From Bacteroidales bacterium (lineage in GTDB: Bacteria; Bacteroidota; Bacteroidia; Bacteroidales; UBA12077), in contig JAQIBH010000068.1 of assembly GCA_027859205.1 (NCBI GenBank), forward strand, positions 1-33,527: DNA of 33,527 nt, in the 5' to 3' direction. The first letter of the stretch is position 1. Each line of letters opens with the position of its first letter. The translations under genes were made by a program, and so were the position numbers. Below are positions 1-9,370 of the stretch, one piece after another. The notes below the pieces were generated by a model. It was not told the origin of the DNA, did no database searches, and saw only the letters and a program-made list of their open reading frames with translations.

Positions 1-1869
1 TATAATTGGAGTAACGGAGCATTAACACAAGATATTGTTAACTTACCGGCAGGCACTTATAGTGTTACAATAACAGATGATAATTCTTGTACATTACAAA
101 TTTCAGATCGTGTAATTTCCGAGCCGGAATTTGATTTAATTGCATCCACATCCATTGTTGATGAACCTTCTTATAATGGAGATTTTGATGGTAGAATCAG
201 GGTCGATGGTGCCGGGGGCAATGATGCACCTTTTACGTATCAGTGGAATGATCCTGGTAGTCAGACATCGCAAATAGCAGATGGACTGGATGCCGGGTTT
301 TACACGGTTACAGTTACTGATTTTAAAGGATGTGCAGCAACAGATAATGTTAACCTTACAGAACCGGATGTTCTCAGTGTGTCTGCCATTGTAGGAGACT
401 TAAATTGCTTTGATAATAATAGTGGTACAATTGCTTTAACAGTAACAGGAGGGACAGTACCAATGAGTTACCTTTGGAGTTCTTCAGATGGTATCGGATT
501 AGTTGCGGTTGATAAAAACCAAAGTGGTTTATCTGCTGGAACTTATGAAGTTATAGTAACTGATACATATGCATGCGAAGCTGTTGATTCTTTTCTTGTA
601 TCAGAACCGATACTTTTACAAATAGATACAGAAAATAAAACCGATGTTACAACTTGTAATGGAGACAATACAGGAACAATAACAATTGCAGCTTCTGGAG
701 GAACGGGTGTTTTAACTTACACATTAAACCCCGGAGCAGTTCAAACTAATACTACAGGAATATTTACAGGTTTAATTGCAGGAACATATAACGTTGACGT
801 AGATGATGTAAATGGATGTGGACCAATTACTTCAAGTACAATAGTAATAGGAGAACCAACAGTAATAAGCATTGCAGAAACATCAGTAAATGATATAACA
901 TGTAATGGATTAGCGGATGGGAGTATAGATATTACAGCATCGGGAGGAACTGTAGCAACAGTTTATACTTATTCATGGATTACAACCGAAGGATCTGGAT
1001 TAGTTGCGTCTTCCGAAGACCAGACAGGATTAGGAGCAGGAACATATAATTTAACCGTAACAGATGATAATACATGTACTGGAATTACTTCAATAGTAAT
1101 TACAGAACCAACAATTTTAAATATAACAGAAACTGCAGTATTAGATATAACATGTAATGGCTTAACAGATGGAAGTATTGACATAACAGTTTCAGGAGGT
1201 ATTCTATCATATACTTATTCATGGACTACAACTGATGGATCTGGATTAGTTGCAGCTTCGGAGGATCAAACAGGATTAGGAGCAGGCACTTATGATTTAA
1301 CTGTAACAGATGGTAATTTATGTACAGGAACTGGTACAATTGTAATTATTGAACCAACTGCAATAAGTATCGATTCGGAAAACTTTACAGATGCTACTAC
1401 CCAAACTGCAGCTGATGGAAGTGTAACCTTAACTGCTTCAGGCGGAACAGGAACTTTAGAGTATACATTATCTCCAGGAACTATAATAAATACTACTGGT
1501 GTATTCAGTAACTTAATCCCAGATGATTATACAGTGAATGTAACGGATGATAATGCTTGCGGTCCGGTAAGTTCTAACACAATTACTGTGGGATATCCAG
1601 ATGCAATTATAGATATTTCAAAATCTGATAAAATAAAAATGTATCCAAATCCTACATCTGATAAATTATTTATTGAGATTGATTATGAATTTGATAATCT
1701 GAAAATAGAAGTATTAAGTATTTCGGGTCAGATTATATTAAATAAAGAAATTAAATCTCACGGTATAACGAAGGAGGTGTTAGATTTATCGGCTTATCCA
1801 AAAGGGGTGTATTTTATTAGAATTTATAATAGTACGTTTATTTTTAAAGATAAAATATTATTGCAATAG
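1..1869 (+). CDS. SprB repeat-containing surface adhesin, 3' part, with T9SS type A C-terminal sorting domain (5' end outside window)
   Basis: Frame 1 is open from base 1 (YNWSNGALTQDIVNLPAGTYSVTITDDNSC...), so the track start at 379 (GTG) is internal. Repeated 'GTYxxTVTDxNxC' SprB units; C-terminus 'KIKMYPNPTSDKLFIEI...GVYFIRIYNSTFIFKDKILLQ' is a typical T9SS CTD. Confidence 0.92.
   Translation, partial: YNWSNGALTQDIVNLPAGTYSVTITDDNSCTLQISDRVISEPEFDLIASTSIVDEPSYNGDFDGRIRVDGAGGNDAPFTYQWNDPGSQTSQIADGLDAGFYTVTVTDFKGCAATDNVNLTEPDVLSVSAIVGDLNCFDNNSGTIALTVTGGTVPMSYLWSSSDGIGLVAVDKNQSGLSAGTYEVIVTDTYACEAVDSFLVSEPILLQIDTENKTDVTTCNGDNTGTITIAASGGTGVLTYTLNPGAVQTNTTGIFTGLIAGTYNVDVDDVNGCGPITSSTIVIGEPTVISIAETSVNDITCNGLADGSIDITASGGTVATVYTYSWITTEGSGLVASSEDQTGLGAGTYNLTVTDDNTCTGITSIVITEPTILNITETAVLDITCNGLTDGSIDITVSGGILSYTYSWTTTDGSGLVAASEDQTGLGAGTYDLTVTDGNLCTGTGTIVIIEPTAISIDSENFTDATTQTAADGSVTLTASGGTGTLEYTLSPGTIINTTGVFSNLIPDDYTVNVTDDNACGPVSSNTITVGYPDAIIDISKSDKIKMYPNPTSDKLFIEIDYEFDNLKIEVLSISGQIILNKEIKSHGITKEVLDLSAYPKGVYFIRIYNSTFIFKDKILLQ
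121..1591 (+). repeat. Tandem SprB-type coding repeats, period about 240-252 bp
   Basis: Recurrent 'gaacc(g/a)' boundaries (E-P motif) at about 121, 361, 604, 853, 1105 and 1351, each unit ending in GTY..VTD.N.C. The units at 853 and 1105 are also similar at DNA level ('gatataacatgtaatgg...gatgg(g)agtat'). Confidence 0.8.
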
Positions 1870-1890
1870 ACGACGGATGAGAATATTACA

Positions 1891-2020
1891 GAAGCTGTCT
1901 CAAAAGTAATAAAACTGTCATTCCCTTGAAAAAGGGAATCTCATACTTATCATATAAACAGGTAATTACGAGATCTCCAATCAAGTTGGAGATGACAAAA
2001 GTGACTTTTGAGACGGCTTC
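1891..2020. repeat. Nested inverted-repeat element (MITE/REP-like), possibly also acting as a terminator
   Basis: Outer arms GAAGCTGTCTCAAAAGT (1891-1907) and ACTTTTGAGACGGCTTC (2004-2020), 16/17 complementary in DNA and fully paired with one G-U in RNA. Inner hairpins ATTCCCTT-GAAA-AAGGGAAT (1920-1939) and ATCTCCAA-TCAAG-TTGGAGAT (1973-1993), plus TGTCA/TGACA pairing. T tract follows at 2021. Confidence 0.75.
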
Positions 2021-2105
2021 TTTTTATTTGTGTAAAGACTTATGCAGATTAATTTGTAGTCTATTATTTAGATAATTATCTTTGGTTTCAATAAAATTAA
2101 AAACT

Positions 2106-3377
2106 ATGAATATACTTCTTTTAGGTTCAGGAGGGCGTGAACATGCAATGGCATGGAAAATAAACCAAAGCAAAAAAATCAACAATTTATATATTGCGCC
2201 AGGAAATGCTGGCACTTCAGAGTTTGGCCAAAATATCGATATTAATCTTTCGGATTTCGAAGCCATTAAAAATTGCGTTATAGAAAAAAACATCAATATG
2301 CTTGTTGTTGGTCCCGAACAATCTCTTGTTGATGGTATTAGCGACTATTTTTTAGAAGATTCAATACTTCATAAGATTCCGGTTATTGGACCTGTAAAAG
2401 CTGGAGCTATTTTAGAAGGAAGTAAAGATTTTGCAAAGGATTTTATGATGAAATATAATATTCCTACTGCGAAATACAAATCGTTTACTAAATCAAATGT
2501 AGAGGCGGGAAAAAACTTTTTAGAAACCTTATCCGCTCCTTATGTCTTAAAGGCGGATGGATTGGCAGCAGGGAAGGGAGTCATAATTCTTGATGATTTA
2601 GATCAAGCAAAAAAAGCCCTGGAAGAAATGCTTGCCGGACAGTTTGGGAATGCCAGCGCTACTGTTGTTATTGAGGAGTTTTTAGATGGAATTGAACTTT
2701 CAGTTTTTGTAATTACTGATAGCAAATCATATAAAATACTGCCAGAAGCAAAGGATTATAAACGAATTGGTGAGGGAGATACAGGATTAAATACAGGAGG
2801 CATGGGAGCAGTTTCTCCAGTTCCTTTTGCTAATAAAGAATTCTTAGATAAAGTAGAAGTGCAAGTAATTAAACCAACAATTGATGGTCTAATTAAAGAA
2901 AATATTAAATATAAAGGATTTATATTTTTTGGTTTAATAAAAGTTAAAGGTGAGCCTTTTGTTATTGAATATAATGTAAGAATGGGTGACCCGGAAACAG
3001 AAGCTGTAATTCCGCGCATTAAATCAGATATTGTTGATTTATTTATTCATACTGCGCAAGAAACGTTGGATGAAGCAGAATTTGAAACAAGTCCTGAATA
3101 TTGTACAACCGTGATGCTTGTTTCGGAAGGATATCCTGGAAGTTACGAAAAAGGGAAAAGAATTGAAAATATCGAAAACATACAAGATTCTATGTTATTT
3201 CATGCAGGGACTAAACAATCGGGTGAGAAAGTTCTTACAAATGGAGGTCGAGTTATAGCTGTTTCATCATATGGTGATAATATGATTGATGCACTGCGGA
3301 AAAGTTATAAAAATGCCGAGAAAATTGAATTTGCCGGGAAGAATTTCAGAAAAGATATTGGCTTTGATTTAAAATAA
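2106..3377 (+). CDS. purD: Phosphoribosylamine--glycine ligase
   Basis: MNILLLGSGGREHAMAWK...GPEQSLVDGI...LKADGLAAGKGV...GGMGAVSPVP...RMGDPETEAVIPRI. The ATG at 2106 fits the family N-terminus better than the track start at 2082. Confidence 0.97.
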   Translation: MNILLLGSGGREHAMAWKINQSKKINNLYIAPGNAGTSEFGQNIDINLSDFEAIKNCVIEKNINMLVVGPEQSLVDGISDYFLEDSILHKIPVIGPVKAGAILEGSKDFAKDFMMKYNIPTAKYKSFTKSNVEAGKNFLETLSAPYVLKADGLAAGKGVIILDDLDQAKKALEEMLAGQFGNASATVVIEEFLDGIELSVFVITDSKSYKILPEAKDYKRIGEGDTGLNTGGMGAVSPVPFANKEFLDKVEVQVIKPTIDGLIKENIKYKGFIFFGLIKVKGEPFVIEYNVRMGDPETEAVIPRIKSDIVDLFIHTAQETLDEAEFETSPEYCTTVMLVSEGYPGSYEKGKRIENIENIQDSMLFHAGTKQSGEKVLTNGGRVIAVSSYGDNMIDALRKSYKNAEKIEFAGKNFRKDIGFDLK

Positions 3378-3382
3378 TAGAT

Positions 3383-4378
3383 ATGTTATCAAAGATTTTA
3401 AAAAGTAACCAACCTTTTGTTATAATCCTTATTCTTCTTTTGGGTATGGGATTTTGGGTTCCTTCATTTATCGATCCTTTAGGAATTGCAATTCCAACCG
3501 ATAGTATTAATATGCCATTTTATGAGTTTATTGAAGGTTATATACAACACAATTCGTTTTTAGGAATATTAGCGACATTTCTGTTAGTTTTACTACAAGC
3601 CTTTTTGTTGGTACAGTTTAACAAAAAGCATATAATAATTAATTATAGAACATATTTACCAGCCTTTTTTTATATAGTTATTGCTAGTAGTTTTATACAA
3701 CTACATAGGCTTAATCCTGCAATAATTGGAACATTATTCATTTTCGCTGCAATTAACTTTATATTTAGTACATATAGGAGTGATTATTCATTAAACAAAC
3801 TTTATTTGGCAGGATTTTTTGTTGCCATAGCATCATTGTTCTGGGCACCATTAGCTATCTTCATTTTAATTATATGGATTTCTCTTTCAATTTTAAGAAC
3901 ATTTATCGGTAGAGAATGGATTGTTGGAATTCTTGGATTTTTAACTCCTTATTTTTTTGTATTTGTGTATTTTTTTGTATTCTTAAAAGAAGAAGAACTT
4001 TCTCGATTAACCGATTATTTTATTTCTAATTTTGAATTCATTAAGCCTCTTTATGCTCTTCATCATTCATATTATATATTTTATGGATTTTTGACCTTGT
4101 TAGTAATAGTATCAAGCTATGCAATAGTAACTAATTATCAAAAGAAGAAGATTAAATCAAGGAAATACTTTGAAATTAATTTTTGGTTTTTTCTAATAAG
4201 TTTGGGCCTATTTTTGGTTTTAAGAAATGTAACTTACGAGATAATTTATATAATTAGTATACCTATTTCATTTCTTTTAAGTGATTATTTTTATTATTTT
4301 AAAAAGAACTTATACTTAAGTAGTATTTTATTGATTTTACTAGCTTCTCTTTTCTACATACAAATTATTGCTCATTAA
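3383..4378 (+). CDS. Multi-pass membrane protein, DUF6427-like (Bacteroidota conserved hypothetical)
   Basis: 331 aa ORF with many hydrophobic segments, directly downstream of purD (5-nt gap). Family assignment from recall of similar proteins. Confidence 0.75.
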   Translation: MLSKILKSNQPFVIILILLLGMGFWVPSFIDPLGIAIPTDSINMPFYEFIEGYIQHNSFLGILATFLLVLLQAFLLVQFNKKHIIINYRTYLPAFFYIVIASSFIQLHRLNPAIIGTLFIFAAINFIFSTYRSDYSLNKLYLAGFFVAIASLFWAPLAIFILIIWISLSILRTFIGREWIVGILGFLTPYFFVFVYFFVFLKEEELSRLTDYFISNFEFIKPLYALHHSYYIFYGFLTLLVIVSSYAIVTNYQKKKIKSRKYFEINFWFFLISLGLFLVLRNVTYEIIYIISIPISFLLSDYFYYFKKNLYLSSILLILLASLFYIQIIAH

Positions 4379-4387
4379 TTAATGAGC
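4370..4387. terminator. Perfect 18-nt palindrome between convergent genes, candidate bidirectional terminator
   Basis: GCTCATTAATTAATGAGC, overlapping the stop codon of the 3383-4378 gene; no strong T tract. Confidence 0.35.
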
Positions 4388-4415
4388 TATAATATTAATC
4401 TTTGAAGTTTGAAGT

Positions 4416-4871
4416 TTAGAATCGTTCAACAAATGATAAGAGCACAACTGACATGCCTTGCTTTCCTTCTCTAAAGTTTACGAAAACGTGATAGACACTA
4501 GTTTGTGTACATCTAAAATCAAAAGTTGGGTAGCTATTCCCTGTTGCTACCATATAGTTTGTTCCCAAAAGTCTATTGTTATCGAAAAGTTGAAGAATTG
4601 CTTCACCCGGGAAATCTCTGGAATTACAAATTGAGAATCTATATATAGTGTTTTTACTTAATAAAAGAGAATACCTATCGCTTTGTTGTTCTTCGCCAGC
4701 TTTAGAAGCTTCTAATTTTATTTGAAAATCTTTTAAATATGTAGCTTCACCATTCTGATTGGCTACCATTCCACAAATATCAACTAATTCCTGACCAGAC
4801 TGAGCGAATAAAGTGTTATTAGCCAGTAAAAAAACCACAAATAAAGTAAATATTTTATAAACGTTTTTCAT
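4416..4871 (-). CDS. Small secreted hypothetical protein
   Basis: 151 aa with N-terminal signal peptide (MKNVYKIFTLFVVFLLANNTLFAQSG); no domain recognised. Confidence 0.75.
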   Translation of the reverse strand: MKNVYKIFTLFVVFLLANNTLFAQSGQELVDICGMVANQNGEATYLKDFQIKLEASKAGEEQQSDRYSLLLSKNTIYRFSICNSRDFPGEAILQLFDNNRLLGTNYMVATGNSYPTFDFRCTQTSVYHVFVNFREGKQGMSVVLLSFVERF

Positions 4872-4873
4872 AT

Positions 4874-5806
4874 TTACAACTGTATTATTTTATTCCGAAC
4901 TTCAACAGTTTTATCAATAATTTTAAATAATATTTCATCGGAAATATCGATAAACTGTTTGTCATTTTGTTTAATTACTAACATTCCATCTTCTTCAACC
5001 ATTTCAGGTTCTCCTAATATAGAAGTAATAGTAACTTCTTTAAATAAAGCCTGTATTTCGGCCAAATCTGCAACTAATACTTTAAAGTCAGGATTTCTTT
5101 CATAATTTTTTAGTAGTAGCATTAAATTACTTAATATTATTTTTTGTTCTCCAATTTTTTCAGATAACTCTGAGTTAGGAGATTTTTTTATTACTTCACC
5201 TAATAAATATATACTTTCGATCCAAACACCGGCAACAATTAAAGAACTTAAATTACTTCTATTGTTCTCGGTCAAATATCGATCCATTTGATTAAAATTC
5301 TGAACAGAAATGTACATCAACGAATCTAAATTTTGATTATTTGTAGCTAATCTTTTTAGTGTGGTGAAGTCAAAGAACTGTCCAACATGTATTCCATCTG
5401 CTAGTGACTTAATTGCCGAAATATAATCAATAACTGAGCCAGTTTTATTGTACATGTTTTGGTAACCTAAATCTGCACCAAAAATTCCTAAACCTAAAGC
5501 TTTTTTAAAGCTTGTATTATACTTGTCAACAAAATCGGTAGTAGCAAGATAATCTTTAGAATATGGTACACCTACAGCTTTTATTAATGCTGCTATTTCA
5601 ACTGGAGAGGAAATATTTTCAACAATATCATCCATTGCTTCTGCAGAAATTGCAAGTTCTCCAGCATATCTCTGAGAATCAGGTATTTCAAATTCACTCG
5701 AGAAGTCATCTTTTTTTTGTTTATTCTCCCCGCACGAAGTAATTAATAACAAAAGTAAAAGTATGTAAATCAATCGTTTGCTCATAATTAATATGTTGTT
5801 TTTCAA
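4874..5806 (-). CDS. Hypothetical lipoprotein
   Basis: Lipobox-type signal 'LIYILLLLLLITSCGEN'. Alternative start at 5785 (MSKRLIY). Stop lies 2 nt from the next gene. Confidence 0.78.
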   Translation of the reverse strand: MKNNILIMSKRLIYILLLLLLITSCGENKQKKDDFSSEFEIPDSQRYAGELAISAEAMDDIVENISSPVEIAALIKAVGVPYSKDYLATTDFVDKYNTSFKKALGLGIFGADLGYQNMYNKTGSVIDYISAIKSLADGIHVGQFFDFTTLKRLATNNQNLDSLMYISVQNFNQMDRYLTENNRSNLSSLIVAGVWIESIYLLGEVIKKSPNSELSEKIGEQKIILSNLMLLLKNYERNPDFKVLVADLAEIQALFKEVTITSILGEPEMVEEDGMLVIKQNDKQFIDISDEILFKIIDKTVEVRNKIIQL

Positions 5807-5865
5807 TTATATTGCAAATTTAACATATCTTATAAAGATATAAAAATATTCAATATCTTGAATAA

Positions 5866-8800
5866 TTATTTTTTAAACTTTAACTTTTCTGGCAGATCAA
5901 GTAATTTTTTAAGTAATTCGTAATACAATGTAATATAGAAAAACAATGTTAAAACCCAAATAAATATAAGATTAAACCAATAAGTTTCATGGAATTTGCC
6001 TGCAAAATACTTTCTTGGTGCAAAGAAATGGGATCTGAAATTAAGAAATCCTTCAATATCAGGATCTCTGTAAATTGGATCCTTTTGTTGAATCAATTCA
6101 TTTTTATATTGCACAATGTGATTTTTTTCGAATGCTTTTTTAACTTGATCTTCAACGCTTTCATTATGAAATGCTGCACGTTTTGAATTATAATGTTCTG
6201 GATTTGTTTTTAAAAGGTAACGAATAATATTTTCTTTTTCGTTATTGGCTTTTTGGTATATTAAACCGTAATATGAATCCAATTTTTCGATAAAATCAAA
6301 TACTTTGTAAAGTACAATTTCATTAAATTGTGTTGTGTCAAGTTGATGTCCTATTACTAATGGAATTCCCGTTCTTGTTTCTTCTTTTGAAAGTTCATTT
6401 TTAAGTAATCCTAAATAGTTGGTGATTTTTTCTTTAACCTTGTCATCAGAACTAAATTTATACCAATTATCTTCAATATAAGTCAAGCGTTCCTCAAGTT
6501 CTGGTATATAATATACGTTTTTAAAGTCTGCGGTACTTATTCTTTTTTCAATTTCATAAAAGGTCTTCTCAAACTTGTTATTCTTAAACTGATTAACCAT
6601 TAAAGCTTCAAATGACCATTTTGTAGGCATGAATTCTGCAATAAATGGAACTTTTTTAACACTGCCAATTGATCTATTCATTTTGTCGAACGGAAACATT
6701 GCACCACTTAAAATCATCATTGGAATCATTACTAATGGTATTAAGATATAAATAGTAACTGCAGAATTAAAAGAAGCAGAAACATTTAATCCAAGCATAT
6801 TCGCAAATGCAGCAGTTGTAAATAAAGCAAACCAGTATTCAAAGGTCATTGATCTAATTCCAAGGATGTTATTTGCAATTAACACAAAAAGAATTGCTTG
6901 TATTGCTGAAATTGTAAATAAGATAAAGATCTTGGAAACCAAATAACTTGACCGACTTAATTTAAGGAAAGCTTCTCGTTTTAATATTTTCCTATCGCGG
7001 AATATTTCTTCGGCACTTACAGTTAATCCTAAAAATAAGGCAACGATTAGGGCCATAAATATGTATATATGAATATTTTCGTTTTCGCGAAATATATAAA
7101 CCTTTGAATTGGGATCTGCAATGTATCTGATTATAAAAGATAGGATAAAACCTAAAACTGGAGCCTCTAATAAGTTTAGAGCAATATATTGTGTATTACT
7201 TATTTTTGAAAGAAAATCGCGAATTGTAAATATCTGAAGTTGCTTAAACCAAGACGGAATGCTTAGTGTAGATGGAGGTGCATCAGCTACAGTTTTTACT
7301 TTTTTACTTTTTACATTTTTTTTAAAATTTTCTTCCCATTTTGGTGGAGAAATCTTTCTTTTTCGAGTATATTTTCCATATTCATCAACGACTTTGGCTT
7401 CGATAATATTAAAAAGAAGTTCGGGATTAACATTACCACATGTAGGACATTCGCCAACATCGCTGTTTATTTGTGCGTCCAGCTTTTTAAAGTACATTAC
7501 ACCTTCAACAGGATTACCATAATAAATCATATAGCCACCTGTGTCAAGAATCATCATATTATCGAACATTTTATAAATGTCTGATGAGGGTTGATGAATA
7601 ACAACAAAAATGAGTTTTCCTTTAAGAGCAAGTTCGCGAAGTAAATCCATTACATTCTCAGAATCCCGTGATGATAAACCGGAGGTTGGTTCATCTACCA
7701 AAAGAATGGAAGGTTCTCTTATTAATTCAAGTGCAATATTTAATCTTTTACGCTGACCACCGCTAATCATTTTGTTCATGGGTGATCCTACCTTAAGATC
7801 TTTACGATCAAATAAACCAAGACTTGTAAGGGTTTTATTAACCAGTTCAACGATTTCTATTTCAGATTTATTGTTGAAACATAGTTTTGCATTATAATAT
7901 AGATTTTGAAAAACCGTTAGTTCTTCAATTAATAAATCGTCTTGAGGAATATATCCAATAATTCCTTCAAGTTTATCTTTTTCTTTATGAAGATCTATTC
8001 CATTAATGAGAATTTCTCCCGATGTAGGAACGCTTAATCCGGTAAGAACATTTAGTAATGTAGTTTTTCCGGCACCACTAGCACCCATTAATCCAATTAA
8101 TTTACCTTGATCCTCAGAAAATTGGATATTTCTTAATCCAATACCACCATTTGGGAATACATAATTAAGCTTGTTGGCAATAAATGAAATTTTTGTTGAG
8201 GTACTATCAGAAAGGTAATGAGCAACAATATCACTATAGTATATTGGTTTACCTTTTGGTAATTTTATTGTTCCTCCACTAGCGAACAGATATATTTTAT
8301 TATTGCTAACTGGTAATCCGTTTAAGAAAATATCTTCATTACCGGTATAACGCATGAAATAAAGATCAACACTTTTAATTTGCAGGATAAAAATATTGCC
8401 ATTTAAAGCTTCAACTCTTACGTGTTTAGCTTCTTTGCATTGATTTTCTTTATCGTTAATAATAAGGTTCCCGAACTTGTCAATTTCAGAAATTCCGTTA
8501 TGAATAACGAAATTTTCAATATTTCGGAATTCTTCTCTTGTAAGTTTAAATACTTCAGATACAGTGTGTATGATTGCCATACGTTGTTCAGAAAACTTTC
8601 GGTCGGCATTAACCAACTCAAAAAGTCTAACTAGAACAATAATCTTCTGTTTTTGAGTAAGAGTTTTATTAATTTTTTTACAAATCCCTAAAATCCTTAC
8701 AGAATCTTTAACAGAAGTTAGTTTTATTTCGTTATTTTTTTCAGCTTTTTGATCTAAAAAGCCAGCTTTTTCGTCGAAAAGCGCCATGTATTCAGGCACA

Positions 8801-8928
8801 GCTTCGTCATTTAATTGCTGTGTTAAGAAGTTATTTACAAATTCCCTTTCGCCAGTTTCTACACCTTGATCTTGTTTTGCTATAATAGCGAACAATTGCA
8901 TAAGGGCTTTTAAAATTTCTTCACTCAT
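5866..8928 (-). CDS. ABCG-type ABC transporter (fused ATPase and permease) with N-terminal TerB-like and FHA-like regions
   Basis: Walker A GLMGASGAGKTTLLNVL; signature ISGGQRKRLNIALEL; Walker B ILLVDEPTSGLSSRDSE; C-terminal hydrophobic ABC2-type helices. N-terminal ~130 aa resembles a TerB-like helical domain. Confidence 0.9.
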   Translation of the reverse strand: MSEEILKALMQLFAIIAKQDQGVETGEREFVNNFLTQQLNDEAVPEYMALFDEKAGFLDQKAEKNNEIKLTSVKDSVRILGICKKINKTLTQKQKIIVLVRLFELVNADRKFSEQRMAIIHTVSEVFKLTREEFRNIENFVIHNGISEIDKFGNLIINDKENQCKEAKHVRVEALNGNIFILQIKSVDLYFMRYTGNEDIFLNGLPVSNNKIYLFASGGTIKLPKGKPIYYSDIVAHYLSDSTSTKISFIANKLNYVFPNGGIGLRNIQFSEDQGKLIGLMGASGAGKTTLLNVLTGLSVPTSGEILINGIDLHKEKDKLEGIIGYIPQDDLLIEELTVFQNLYYNAKLCFNNKSEIEIVELVNKTLTSLGLFDRKDLKVGSPMNKMISGGQRKRLNIALELIREPSILLVDEPTSGLSSRDSENVMDLLRELALKGKLIFVVIHQPSSDIYKMFDNMMILDTGGYMIYYGNPVEGVMYFKKLDAQINSDVGECPTCGNVNPELLFNIIEAKVVDEYGKYTRKRKISPPKWEENFKKNVKSKKVKTVADAPPSTLSIPSWFKQLQIFTIRDFLSKISNTQYIALNLLEAPVLGFILSFIIRYIADPNSKVYIFRENENIHIYIFMALIVALFLGLTVSAEEIFRDRKILKREAFLKLSRSSYLVSKIFILFTISAIQAILFVLIANNILGIRSMTFEYWFALFTTAAFANMLGLNVSASFNSAVTIYILIPLVMIPMMILSGAMFPFDKMNRSIGSVKKVPFIAEFMPTKWSFEALMVNQFKNNKFEKTFYEIEKRISTADFKNVYYIPELEERLTYIEDNWYKFSSDDKVKEKITNYLGLLKNELSKEETRTGIPLVIGHQLDTTQFNEIVLYKVFDFIEKLDSYYGLIYQKANNEKENIIRYLLKTNPEHYNSKRAAFHNESVEDQVKKAFEKNHIVQYKNELIQQKDPIYRDPDIEGFLNFRSHFFAPRKYFAGKFHETYWFNLIFIWVLTLFFYITLYYELLKKLLDLPEKLKFKK

Positions 8929-8974
8929 AATTTAAAATTAAAAATGACAAAGGTAAATTATAAACATTCTCTTT

Positions 8975-9355
8975 TTACAAAGTATAACTTACTTGTTCGA
9001 ATGGTACGTCAACAATATCAGCATATTCTTCACCTGCTTCTTCCATATCTTCATCATCATCAGGGAAAAACCATTTAATTAAAACGTTTTTTCCGTCTTC
9101 ATGCATTTCTTCAAGTTTCATTAAAATGTCAAGAATTAATTTTGAAGATGCTGTATTGAAGTATACAAGTTTAAAAGCAAAGATTGTCTTTTCATTTGCT
9201 TCTTCATGATAATCGTCAAGCCAATTAAGTACAGGTTCGTAAAATGTTGTTACGTCTTCAGGAAGTGATCTACCCGAAATTTCAAAAATTCCACTATCCT
9301 TATCAAGTATGATTGTTGGAGTATCGTCAGTACTTTTTATCTTTATTACGTCCAT
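8975..9355 (-). CDS. SiaC family regulatory phosphoprotein (DUF1987)
   Basis: 126 aa: 'TPTIILDKDSGIFEISGRSLPEDVTTFYEPVLNWLDDY...FKLVYFNTASSKLILDILMKLEEM', characteristic of DUF1987/SiaC. Confidence 0.9.
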   Translation of the reverse strand: MDVIKIKSTDDTPTIILDKDSGIFEISGRSLPEDVTTFYEPVLNWLDDYHEEANEKTIFAFKLVYFNTASSKLILDILMKLEEMHEDGKNVLIKWFFPDDDEDMEEAGEEYADIVDVPFEQVSYTL

Positions 9356-9370
9356 AATATTGTTATTATT

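Noticed and set aside
969-1184. Minus-strand 71-aa ORF in the adhesin repeats
   Set aside because: Antisense to a confident CDS; arises from repeated codon composition.
2024-2296. Minus-strand 90-aa ORF over the purD start
   Set aside because: Overlaps purD coding sequence with no motif support.
4401-4419. Short tandem 'tttgaagtttgaagttta' between convergent genes
   Set aside because: Only about two units of 8-9 nt; not distinguishable from chance in AT-rich intergenic DNA.
5989-8634. Plus-strand ORFs 5989-6186, 7259-7522 and 8422-8634 opposite the ABC gene
   Set aside because: Antisense shadows of a well-supported ABC transporter CDS.
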